Source: a bacterium | Lineage (GTDB): Bacteria > Vulcanimicrobiota > Vulcanimicrobiia > Vulcanimicrobiales > Vulcanimicrobiaceae | Length of the DNA: 39,887 nt | Assembly: GCA_021845615.1 (NCBI GenBank) | Contig: JAJZVP010000006.1 | Span: forward strand, 1 to 39,887 | Direction of reading: 5' to 3' | In this document: piece after piece, positions 6,743 through 14,631 of the stretch | Numbering within the stretch: the stretch's first letter is position 1 | Layout: each line of letters opens with the position of its first letter | The notes under the pieces: model-generated | Seen by the model: the letters and a program-made list of their open reading frames with translations, nothing else | Told to the model about the DNA's origin: nothing | Database searches by the model: none | Made by a program: the position numbers and the translations under genes

Positions 6743-8473
6743 GTGAATTTTTCGTTCGAGCCCAAGGGAAGCGGATACGTCTTACGCCTCGCGCGGTTTT
6801 CTATTTCCCAGAGCGCCTTTATGATCGCCGCCGCGGTGCTCGTCGGCGTCGGCGGCGGGCTCGGTGCGGTCGTCTTTCGTCGCATGATCGCCGGAGCCGG
6901 GTGGCTGGCGTTCGGTCGCCTTCTTCCCGCGCTCGAGTCGCATCTGGGAGCGATCGGCCTGATTCTGCTGTTGGCGATCGGCGGCACGATCGCCGCCTTT
7001 ATCACCGTCCGTTTCGCCCCCGAGGCGAAGGGGCACGGTGTCCCCGAGGTGATGGAATCGGTCGCCCTACGCGGCGGCGTGATGCGCCCGCGTATCATCG
7101 CGATCAAATCGATCGCGTCGGCGACCTCGATCGGATTCGGCGGTAGTTGCGGGCGCGAGGGCCCCATCGTCCAAATTGGCTCGGCGATCGGCTCGGTGAT
7201 CGGACAGGCGACGAAAGCCCCGGCCTCGGTCGTCCGCACCCTGGTCGCCTGCGGCGCTGCAGCGGGAATCTCGGCGACCTTTAACGCGCCGATCGGCGGG
7301 GTATTCTTCGCCGCCGAGGTGATCCTCGGTGAGTTTGCGCCGCGCTCGTTCGCGGCGATCGTCGTCGCCTCGGTGATCTCGGCGGTGATCGGGCGGGCGT
7401 TCCTCGGAAACCACCCCTCCTTCAACGCCGCGGCGTTCCAACTCGCGTCGCCCTGGGAATTGATCCTGTACGGCGTCCTCGGCGTGCTCGCGGCGATCTG
7501 GGCGACCGGGTTCGTCAAGCTGCTCTATGCCGTCGAAGACCGCTTTGAAGCGGCGCGTTTGCCGGCATGGTCGAAGGGCGCCATCGGTTTCGCAGGCGTC
7601 GGGGCGATCGGGATCTGGTTTCCGCAGGTCTTCGGTGTGGGATACGATTCGATTCAGCAGGTGCTCTACGAACACGTCGCCGCACCCCATGCCTTTCTAC
7701 TCGCCGCGCTCAAGCCGCTCGCAACCTCGCTCACACTGGGGAGCGGCGGCTCGGGCGGCGTCTTCGCGCCCTCGCTCTTCACCGGCGCCTTTCTCGGCGA
7801 TGCCTATGGGCGGATCGTCCACGGGCTCTTTCCGCTCTGGACCGGCCCACCGGCCGCCTACGGTTTGGTTGCCATGGCGGCGCTCTTCGCCGCCGCGGCG
7901 GAGGCACCGATCACCGCGATTATGATCGTCTTCGAGATGTCGAGCGATTACACGATCATTCTTCCGCTCATGGTCACCGTCGTGATCGCCTCGCTGCTCG
8001 GGCGGCGTCTGCTCGGCGCGACCGTCTACGAACAGAAGCTGCTGCGACGCGGCGTCGACTGGAGAAAGGCGCGCAACCCGGGCTTCTTCACGCGCCTCAC
8101 CGTCGCCGCCTACACGCGCAAAGCTCCGGTCGTCGCTCAGATCGACGAACCGATCGCCGGCGCGATCGACGACGAACGCGATGAGAACGAGTTGGCGATA
8201 CCCGTCTGCGATGGCGAGCGATTCGTCGGCGTCGTCACCGCGCTCGATCTCGCGCGCGCGGTTGCAGAGCGCCGCGGTGCGGAGCCGCTCCGTTCGATCC
8301 TCCACTTGCATCCCGGCGCGCTCGCACCGACCGACACGCTCGACCGCGCCGCCGCGCTGATGGCCGAGAGCGATACCCCGCTCCTACCGGTTCTCGGGGA
8401 GGGCGAAACGCTGATCGGTATCCTGACGCGGCGCGATCTGCTTCTCGCGTATCGCAGCGCGGGGAGCGGCTAG
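6743..8473 (+). CDS. ClC-family chloride channel with C-terminal CBS pair
   Basis: A 576-aa ClC protein moving chloride across the cytoplasmic membrane. Helix-end motifs are clear: GHGVPEV at 97-103 (GSGIP position), GREGP with the gating Glu139, and GSGGSGGVFAPSLF later in the channel domain. The conserved Tyr is in ATVYEQKLL. From about residue 450 a CBS pair follows, usually a nucleotide-sensing module. The Glu that carries protons in ClC exchangers (E203 of the E. coli protein) aligns with Val193 in FFAAEVI, as in true ClC channels, so passive chloride conduction is more likely than H+/Cl- exchange; this is my alignment by eye. The GTG start has only a weak A-rich upstream element. It ends 10 nt from the convergent purD. 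Confidence 0.92.
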   Translation: MNFSFEPKGSGYVLRLARFSISQSAFMIAAAVLVGVGGGLGAVVFRRMIAGAGWLAFGRLLPALESHLGAIGLILLLAIGGTIAAFITVRFAPEAKGHGVPEVMESVALRGGVMRPRIIAIKSIASATSIGFGGSCGREGPIVQIGSAIGSVIGQATKAPASVVRTLVACGAAAGISATFNAPIGGVFFAAEVILGEFAPRSFAAIVVASVISAVIGRAFLGNHPSFNAAAFQLASPWELILYGVLGVLAAIWATGFVKLLYAVEDRFEAARLPAWSKGAIGFAGVGAIGIWFPQVFGVGYDSIQQVLYEHVAAPHAFLLAALKPLATSLTLGSGGSGGVFAPSLFTGAFLGDAYGRIVHGLFPLWTGPPAAYGLVAMAALFAAAAEAPITAIMIVFEMSSDYTIILPLMVTVVIASLLGRRLLGATVYEQKLLRRGVDWRKARNPGFFTRLTVAAYTRKAPVVAQIDEPIAGAIDDERDENELAIPVCDGERFVGVVTALDLARAVAERRGAEPLRSILHLHPGALAPTDTLDRAAALMAESDTPLLPVLGEGETLIGILTRRDLLLAYRSAGSG

Positions 8474-8483
8474 CGGCGTACGC

Positions 8484-9755
8484 CTAAAAGAGCGCGATGT
8501 CGCTGCGAAACGTGAGGTCGGCCTCGCCGAAGCGTGCGCGCAGCGATCGAACGCCTTCGTACGCGCGCGCGCGTGCATCGTGAAGTGTCGCCGCAACGGC
8601 GGCAACCGTCAACACCCGCCCGCCGGGGCTCGATACTTTTCCGTCGACGAGCTGCGAGCTTCCCCAGAACGCCCGCACGCCCTCGGGCAAGCGGAGATCT
8701 GCCGGAAGGCCGGCGACCGGCGTGCTTTCGGTTGGATATTTCGAACTCGCCAAAACGACGCCGACGCACGGTTCGGGATTGACGTGCGCGAGCGAGAGAT
8801 CGATCGTCCCATCGGCACACGATTTCAAGAGCCCCGCGAAATCGCCGCCGATGCGCGGCATCAGCACCTGCGTTTCGGGATCGCCGAATCGCACGTTGAA
8901 CTCGATCACCTTCGGGCCATCCGCACACCACATGAGCCCCGCATAGAGAACGCCGACATATCGTTCGTTCTCGGCGGCTAAACCGCGCAGCATCGGTGCG
9001 AAAATACTCTCGCGGACGATATCCATGAAGCCCTCTGGGAAACCATGCGGCGGCGAGTAGGCGCCCATGCCGCCGGTATTGGGCCCGGTGTCCCCATCGC
9101 CCGCACGCTTGTAGTCGCACGCAGCGATAAACGGCATCATCGCGCGCCCGTCGCAGAGCGCGAAGACGGAGAGTTCCCGCCCGACGAGCCGCTCTTCGAG
9201 CACCACGTCGCTACCGCCACCGGGAATCGCGCGCTCGCCGTACCAATGCGCGAGCAGCGCCTCGGCCTCGGCGGGCCCCGAGGTAACGACGACGCCTTTG
9301 CCGGCGGCCAAACCGTCGGCTTTCACCACCACTCCGCGTTCGCCCCAGGTCGCGAGAATTTTTCGCGCGTGATCGAGCCCGTGCACGACTGCATACCGCG
9401 CGCTCGGAACGCCGTTGCGCTCCATAAAACGCTTGGCAAAACTCTTCGAACTCTCCAACCGTCCGATCGAACGATTCGGGCCGAAAACGGCGAGCCCGAG
9501 TTCGCGCGCGCGATCCGCGACGCCGGCGGCGATCGCCGTCTCGGGACCGATCACCACGAGGTCGATGCGTTCCTCGAGCGCCCGTTGCGCGATGCCTTTC
9601 GCATCGGTGACCGACAGGTTCCAATTCGTACCGTGTCGTGCGGTGCCGGCATTCCCAGGTGTCGTAAAGAGCGCATCGCACGACGGCGAGCTTGCGATAC
9701 GCCAGCCGAGTGCGTCTTCGCGCGCACCGTTTCCGACGAGAAGAACGCGCATCAT
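8484..9755 (-). CDS. purD: Phosphoribosylamine-glycine ligase
   Basis: Second step of purine synthesis: ATP-dependent joining of glycine to phosphoribosylamine (ATP-grasp enzyme). The 423-aa product starts with the PurD signature VLLVGNGARE, has the ATP-grasp stretch VVKADGLAAGKGVVV, and the metal-binding E-F-N-V-R-F-G-D-P-E-T-Q. I chose ATG at 9755, which overlaps the guaA stop as ATGA, with a GGTGGAG stretch upstream; a GTG two codons earlier is the only alternative. It is the last gene of the 13-gene minus-strand run, convergent with the ClC gene. Its distance from purF, which is in a different unit, means the first two pathway enzymes are not cotranscribed here. Confidence 0.96.
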   Translation of the reverse strand: MMRVLLVGNGAREDALGWRIASSPSCDALFTTPGNAGTARHGTNWNLSVTDAKGIAQRALEERIDLVVIGPETAIAAGVADRARELGLAVFGPNRSIGRLESSKSFAKRFMERNGVPSARYAVVHGLDHARKILATWGERGVVVKADGLAAGKGVVVTSGPAEAEALLAHWYGERAIPGGGSDVVLEERLVGRELSVFALCDGRAMMPFIAACDYKRAGDGDTGPNTGGMGAYSPPHGFPEGFMDIVRESIFAPMLRGLAAENERYVGVLYAGLMWCADGPKVIEFNVRFGDPETQVLMPRIGGDFAGLLKSCADGTIDLSLAHVNPEPCVGVVLASSKYPTESTPVAGLPADLRLPEGVRAFWGSSQLVDGKVSSPGGRVLTVAAVAATLHDARARAYEGVRSLRARFGEADLTFRSDIALF

Positions 9756-11290
9756 TCCCACTCCACCGTTGCGGGGGGTTTGGAGGTGATATCGTAGGCG
9801 ATACGGTTGACGCCGGCGACCTCATTCACGATTCGCGTCGAGATTCGAGCGAGCAGGTCGTGCGGCAAGCGCGCCCAATCCGCGGTCATTCCGTCTTCGC
9901 TCACGATCGCGCGCACCGCGACGAGATTGGCGTAGGTACGTCCGTCGCCCATCACGCCGACCGATTTCACCGGCGTGAGTACCGCGAAGTACTGCCACGG
10001 ATGCGGTTCGAGCACGGCGCGATCGATCTCGTCGCGCACGATCGCATCGGCCTCGCGCACGATCGTCAGACGCTCCTCGTCGACCGCACCGATGATGCGT
10101 ACCGCCAGCCCCGGCCCCGGGAAGGGTTGGCGCGCGACGATATGTTCGGGGAGTCCGAGCACGCGGCCGAGCGCGCGTACCTCATCTTTAAAGAGCGAAC
10201 GGAGCGGCTCGACGAGCGCGAAGTTCATATGCTCGGGGAGGCCGCCGACGTTGTGATGCGACTTAATTTTATGCCCGGCCTTGCTCTGCGGCGTCTTCGA
10301 TTCGATGACGTCGGGATAGAGCGTGCCCTGAACCAGAAAGCCGACATCGGGGAGCTTCGCCGCTTCTTCTTCGAAGATCGCGATGAATTCGTGCCCGATG
10401 AGAATGCGTTTTCGCTCCGGGTCTTCGACGCCCGCGAGTTTTGCTAAAAACCGCTTCGAGGCATCGACGTGAATGACGTTGAGGTGCAACACGTCGCGAA
10501 ACGCCGCGAGCACTTCGCTCGCTTCGTTTTTCCGCAAGAGGCCGTGATCGACGAAGATGCAGGTCAATTGCTCGCCGATCGCTCGCGCGACCAAGGTCGC
10601 CGCGACCGCCGAATCGACCCCACCGGAGAGCGCGCAGATGACGCGTCGCGATCCGACGCGCTCGCGGATATCGGCAATACTCCGATCGAGAAAGGACTCC
10701 ATCGCCCAGTTCGGAGCGATACCGGCGACGTTGCGAAGAAAATTCTCGATCAACCGCTTGCCGTATTCCGTGTGAACCACTTCCGGATGAAATTGAACGC
10801 CGACCATCCGCCGCTTCGTGCTCGCCATCGCGGCGATCGCACACCGCGGAGTCGCCGCAAGAGCGGTGAAATCGACCGGAAGTCGCTGCACCGAGTCGCC
10901 GTGCGACATCCACACGCGCGATTGCTCCGGCAATCCTGCGAGCAACGGGTGCGAGGCGTCGAGCACGCGCAGGGTCGCCGGCCCATATTCGGGTGCGCCG
11001 CCGGAGACCAACTCCGCACCGACCTGCCGCGCGAGCAACTGCATGCCGTAACAGATTCCGAGCATCGGCAGCCCGCTCGCGAGCACCGCTGGGTCGCACG
11101 CGGGCGCCCCCTCCGCGAGGGTGCTCTCCGGTCCTCCGGAGAGGACGATCGCCGAAGGATCGAGTTCGAGAATCTGCTTCCAGGGACGATCGAACGGAAC
11201 GATCTCGCAATAGTATCCGGCCTCTCGAACGCGCCGCGCGATGAGTTGGCTATATTGCGCTCCAAAATCGAGGACGACGACGGTTTTCAT
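9752..11290 (-). CDS. guaA: GMP synthase (glutamine-hydrolysing)
   Basis: Converts XMP to GMP using glutamine and ATP; a single-chain 512-aa enzyme. The N-terminal class I amidotransferase has its Cys in MLGICYGMQLLA and the His/Glu pair in FHPEVVHTE. The ATP pyrophosphatase domain has the P-loop ALSGGVDSAVAA, and the C-terminal dimerisation domain ends with the usual P-P-A-T-V-E-W-E. It begins 4 nt after the stop of the PurP paralog and overlaps purD by 4 nt. With no guaB nearby, it is the only GMP-branch gene in the run. It links the purine genes to RibBA at the head of the run, since GTP is the substrate of the RibA half. Confidence 0.97.
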   Translation of the reverse strand: MKTVVVLDFGAQYSQLIARRVREAGYYCEIVPFDRPWKQILELDPSAIVLSGGPESTLAEGAPACDPAVLASGLPMLGICYGMQLLARQVGAELVSGGAPEYGPATLRVLDASHPLLAGLPEQSRVWMSHGDSVQRLPVDFTALAATPRCAIAAMASTKRRMVGVQFHPEVVHTEYGKRLIENFLRNVAGIAPNWAMESFLDRSIADIRERVGSRRVICALSGGVDSAVAATLVARAIGEQLTCIFVDHGLLRKNEASEVLAAFRDVLHLNVIHVDASKRFLAKLAGVEDPERKRILIGHEFIAIFEEEAAKLPDVGFLVQGTLYPDVIESKTPQSKAGHKIKSHHNVGGLPEHMNFALVEPLRSLFKDEVRALGRVLGLPEHIVARQPFPGPGLAVRIIGAVDEERLTIVREADAIVRDEIDRAVLEPHPWQYFAVLTPVKSVGVMGDGRTYANLVAVRAIVSEDGMTADWARLPHDLLARISTRIVNEVAGVNRIAYDITSKPPATVEWE

Positions 11291-11294
11291 AGCG

Positions 11295-12437
11295 TTATGT
11301 TAGCACCTCGGCCATACGACCGGCGTCGCGAGCGAACTCGATCTCCATGGCGATGCGTTCGCCGACGGAGAGATCGCGTCCCCAACGATAGGACGAATAC
11401 GGAGTGAAACGAGTCCCCGGCGAACCCGGAATGCGCAACGAGACGTCGTAGCACACGAACTCTTTCGGCGGGCCGGCGACGATGGCACACTGCAGCGCAA
11501 AGGGGCCGATCGTCCCCGGAGGGAGTGCTTCGCGCGCCGCAGCGACGAAGCGCTCGCCCATGCCGAACGCCGATTCGAGCGTCGATTCCGTGAGCGTCGC
11601 GGCGATGTGTCCCGCCTCTTCCAGGCGCATCGGGACGTCGCGCAGCTGCTCGTAGACCGAGGGCGGCACGTTACGAAATCCTTCGAGGTTGGTCTGCCGC
11701 CGAGTATCGGTGCCGAGCAATTCCAATTCTCCGAGGATCGGCGAATAAAAGAAATTCAGGTTGACGGAGGGACCGAGCGCGAATTCCTCGATCACCGCCC
11801 CGGCGAGCCCGCTCTCGTCGAGAATGCCGTCGGCGATGAGTCGCGCGCTGACCTCGCGATACTGTTGCGGGCTCGCGCAGAGAAAGAAGGCACGCTCGAA
11901 ACGCACGCGCGCGTGCGGAGCCTTCACCATGACGAGCCGATCGATCTCCTCCGGCGACGTAAACTGACGGGGATGCCGAATGCCCGCCTTGGCCAACAGT
12001 TCGTACTGGTTTCCGGCCTCGTCGCGCTCCTCGGCTCGAAGGAGGTAACGGTTTCCGAAAAACGGCACCAGCATGCGCTTCTCGATCTCGTCGTAGCTAT
12101 AACGCTGGTGCAGGTAGACTTCGAACGAGCGATTCGCGCAAAAAATGACGTTCCGCGCAAGGAGCTCGCGCTGCACGCGCTCGTCGAGCAGATCGGCAAA
12201 GGCATCGAGCTCGATCGTCTCGTCGACGCACCCGCGCGGAATCGGCGACTCGCGGCGCCGAAAGTGCTCGGTGTAGGTTCGTTCGCGCCCCTTCGCCGTG
12301 ACGACCAAATTCCGAAAGCCGCGCATTCGCGCCCCCGCTGCGACCTCGAGCGCCGAATGGCTTCCGATCGAGCATATCGTCAACGCGTCGAGATCGTAGC
12401 CTCGTAACGTCTCTTCGACCGAGGTAAAGCTCGCCAT
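11295..12437 (-). CDS. PurP-family ATP-grasp protein, divergent paralog
   Basis: A 380-aa member of the PurP family (FAICAR synthetase), recognisable from the N-terminal LRGYDLDAL...SIGSHSALEVAAGA block (residues ~11-36), the pocket segment MLVPFFGNR at ~122-130, and a C-terminal ATP-grasp half ending in S-L-R-I-P-G-S-P-G. Where the neighbouring PurP has a Gly-rich ATP loop, this one reads KAPHARVRFERAFF (~172-185), with no GGKGY. I recall a second archaeal PurP-like type with an ERAFF-style motif here, but cannot check it. It may be a non-catalytic partner, a regulator, or an enzyme with altered substrate. It sits 3 nt downstream of the canonical purP and 4 nt upstream of guaA. Confident of the family, unsure of the reaction. 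Confidence 0.85.
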   Translation of the reverse strand: MASFTSVEETLRGYDLDALTICSIGSHSALEVAAGARMRGFRNLVVTAKGRERTYTEHFRRRESPIPRGCVDETIELDAFADLLDERVQRELLARNVIFCANRSFEVYLHQRYSYDEIEKRMLVPFFGNRYLLRAEERDEAGNQYELLAKAGIRHPRQFTSPEEIDRLVMVKAPHARVRFERAFFLCASPQQYREVSARLIADGILDESGLAGAVIEEFALGPSVNLNFFYSPILGELELLGTDTRRQTNLEGFRNVPPSVYEQLRDVPMRLEEAGHIAATLTESTLESAFGMGERFVAAAREALPPGTIGPFALQCAIVAGPPKEFVCYDVSLRIPGSPGTRFTPYSSYRWGRDLSVGERIAMEIEFARDAGRMAEVLT

Positions 12438-12440
12438 CGG

Positions 12441-13463
12441 CTAGAGCACGCTCGAGTCGTCGAGGACCGCGCGCAGGTTCGAAGAGAGCAACGCGTTTTT
12501 AATTTCCCGTGCGATGCGCCGCCCGGTCGACATCGGCTCGGAGTAGTGGAGGTACGAGTATGGGGAGCCGTCGATAAACAGGTTGCTCCCCGCAACGATA
12601 CGCGCCGAAATTTCCATGATGTAAAAATGCATATCGGGCGTGATGATGGTTTCGATACAGAACGCCCCAAACAGTCCCTTCGGCCCGCAAATTTCCTTGC
12701 TGACGCGAACGACGTTGTCGCCCATTTCGAGCGCCTCGGCGAGCATCGATTCGCGTAGGCTAACCGGCGAATTCCCGACGACGACGTAGGATGGATCGAC
12801 GTCCATTCCCTCTTGTGCCGCTGCAGGGATGCGCCCCAGCGAGTCCACGTTCGTTTCGTAGCGACGGTCCATCGACATGATTTCGAGCTCGCCGGAGAGC
12901 GGCGAGTAAAAATAATGGATGTAGAGCGGCACGCCGATGATATATTCTTGAATCGTATATTGAGCTTTGAGCGAACCCGCCCGCTCCTCGAAATCGGCGG
13001 CGTCACGGATGAACATATATCCCTTGCCGCCGGCGGCTCCATACAATTTGACGATGACCGGCCGGTCGATCTCCGCGCCGCTCTTGAATTGTCTCGGCAG
13101 GCGTAACCCCGCTCGCGTCAGCCAATCGCGCTGCAACTCGCGGCTCGCCTCCCAATCGAGTACCGCTTTATTCCCGAAGTAGGGAATCGTCATCTTCTTA
13201 TGCTCTTCGGGCGAGAGATAGGCGACGAAGGATCCGTGCGGAACGACGATCGCCTTTCGCGCTTGCAGCTCCTCGAAGAGGGTCGGGAAGGCCGAGTACG
13301 ACGGGAGCACGATGACCTCGTCGACAAAGCGAAACGATCGATAGAGTCGTTCGGTTTGAGGATTGGTGATCGCCAACGTGCGAAAACCTTCGTCGCGCGC
13401 CCCTTTCAGAATCTGAAGAGCGGAGTGCGAGCCCAAGGTCGCGATGGTATAGTGCCGATTCAT
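12441..13463 (-). CDS. purP: FAICAR synthetase (formate- and ATP-dependent AICAR formylation)
   Basis: Canonical PurP: uses formate and ATP to turn AICAR into FAICAR, the step that PurH performs with 10-formyl-tetrahydrofolate in most bacteria. The 340-aa protein begins with IATLGSHSALQILKGA (~7-22), has the pocket segment MTIPYFGNKA (~91-100), then the ATP-grasp half with VIVKLYGAAGGKGYMF (~136-151). Metal-binding and base-binding residues cluster in the C-terminal FCIETIITPD and MEISARIVAGSN. PurP is characteristically archaeal, so its presence inside a bacterial pur operon is notable. The start ATG overlaps the stop of the 134-aa gene as ATGA. No purH or purO is in the window, so the final cyclohydrolase must be elsewhere. 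Confidence 0.92.
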   Translation of the reverse strand: MNRHYTIATLGSHSALQILKGARDEGFRTLAITNPQTERLYRSFRFVDEVIVLPSYSAFPTLFEELQARKAIVVPHGSFVAYLSPEEHKKMTIPYFGNKAVLDWEASRELQRDWLTRAGLRLPRQFKSGAEIDRPVIVKLYGAAGGKGYMFIRDAADFEERAGSLKAQYTIQEYIIGVPLYIHYFYSPLSGELEIMSMDRRYETNVDSLGRIPAAAQEGMDVDPSYVVVGNSPVSLRESMLAEALEMGDNVVRVSKEICGPKGLFGAFCIETIITPDMHFYIMEISARIVAGSNLFIDGSPYSYLHYSEPMSTGRRIAREIKNALLSSNLRAVLDDSSVL

Positions 13464-13864
13464 CGGATCGCCCTTTCGATGGCGGGATTACAAAGCAGTC
13501 GAACGCATGCGGCATCGAGCTCGTCGCCGCCGAGCGGTTCGTCGGCGCCGCCGAAGAGCCGCCAACTGACGAGGCGACGCATCGGCGCCGACCGCGGCGC
13601 GTCGAGCATCTCGATCCACACTTCACCCGCGCGCGGCTGCATGCTCGCGAGCCGCTCGAGGCGATGTTTGTTGGGGTTGAAAAGCGTTTCGTCGCGCTCG
13701 ATGCGCTCGCGCAACGTTTCGTTACCTTCGTCGCCGTTAAAGACGAGCACGTCGGCGCGTCGAACGTGCGCGACGGCGATACCAAGGCGTTGGAGCGCCC
13801 GCATCGCGGTGTAAGCTTCGTTATCGGGGATTTTCAACGCAACCGCAAATGCCCGTTCGCCCAT
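13460..13864 (-). CDS. Small protein between purQ and purP; candidate PurS-like subunit
   Basis: A 134-aa protein I do not recognise by sequence. It starts at ATG 13864, sharing its A with the purQ stop (TAATG), and its TGA overlaps the purP start (ATGA), so it is tightly coupled to both. The first ~50 residues (FAVALKIPDNEA, then ALQRLGIAVAHVRRADVLVF) alternate short beta-like and helical segments, as in PurS, the ~80-aa subunit required by small-type PurL/PurQ. A charged stretch follows with DETLFNPNKHRLERL, and the C-terminus (~75-134) has no match I know. PurS is otherwise missing from the run although PurL is of the small type. A PurS replacement is therefore the leading hypothesis, from position and rough pattern only. 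Confidence 0.6.
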   Translation of the reverse strand: MGERAFAVALKIPDNEAYTAMRALQRLGIAVAHVRRADVLVFNGDEGNETLRERIERDETLFNPNKHRLERLASMQPRAGEVWIEMLDAPRSAPMRRLVSWRLFGGADEPLGGDELDAACVRLLCNPAIERAIR

Positions 13865-14631
13865 TACCAACGCTCCAATGCAGTGACGAAGCTTCGGAAC
13901 AGGACGCTCCCTCCCGAAGGAGCGAGAACATCCGCACCTTCGCGCCGATCGAGGTGGTTGAAGTTCCATGCGTCGCGTTCGGGGTGCGGCATGATCGCCA
14001 AGACGTTGCCTTCGCGATTCGTCAGCGCCGCCGCACCGAGCGCCGATCCTTGCGGCGCAAGGTGCGCGTCGGTCGCTCCACGAGCGTCGGCGTAGCGAAA
14101 GACGACGTGCCCGCCGCGCTCGATTTCCTCGAGGTGCGCGGCCGAGGCGGCGAGCCGTCCCTGCCCGTGCGCCGCCCATGCCGGGATGAGTGCGTCCTCC
14201 GGCAGCGCGGCGGCGATCGCGCAGCGTTCTGCCGCAACGGTCCGTCGCAAGAGGACGCGTTCGCAAATGAAATGTCCCTGCGCGTTGTGCGTGAAGGCTG
14301 CCGTCGGTCGGCGAATCTCTCCGCTTCCCGGTACGAGCCCCGCCTCCAACAGAATTTGCGCGCCGTTGCAGATTCCCATGACGAGTTTTCCGGCCTGCGC
14401 CGCTTCGATCACAACGTCGAGCATCGCGTCGTGTGCGGCAATAGCTCCGGCGCGAATGCGGTCTTCGTATGCGAAGCCGCCCGGCAGAACGAATGCATCG
14501 TAATACGCGAGGCTCGCCGATTCGCTCCAATGCACGATCCGCGCGTCGGCTCCGCAATCGAGCAGCAGATCGCGGGTCTCTTCTTCGGAATTGGTTCCCG
14601 GGAAAACGAGAACCGCTACGCGTGCAGTCAC
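13864..14631 (-). CDS. purQ: Phosphoribosylformylglycinamidine synthase, glutaminase subunit
   Basis: Class I glutamine amidotransferase supplying ammonia to PurL in the conversion of FGAR to FGAM. The 255-aa product has the N-terminal VLVFPGTNSEEETRD, the nucleophile Cys in MGICNGAQIL, and the catalytic His/Glu in IMPHPERDAW. I chose the GTG at 14631 because it overlaps the purL stop as GTGA and has AGGAGCT upstream; the open frame extends 19 codons further but those residues (rich in Pro and Ala) overlap purL and are not PurQ-like. It is followed with a one-base overlap by the 134-aa candidate PurS gene, reproducing the usual association of PurQ, PurL and a small subunit. Confidence 0.95.
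   Translation of the reverse strand: MTARVAVLVFPGTNSEEETRDLLLDCGADARIVHWSESASLAYYDAFVLPGGFAYEDRIRAGAIAAHDAMLDVVIEAAQAGKLVMGICNGAQILLEAGLVPGSGEIRRPTAAFTHNAQGHFICERVLLRRTVAAERCAIAAALPEDALIPAWAAHGQGRLAASAAHLEEIERGGHVVFRYADARGATDAHLAPQGSALGAAALTNREGNVLAIMPHPERDAWNFNHLDRREGADVLAPSGGSVLFRSFVTALERW

Noticed and set aside
8475-8484. GGCGTACGCC as a terminator for ClC or purD
   Set aside because: A perfect 10-nt palindrome cannot form a stable hairpin because almost no loop is left, and no T-run follows.
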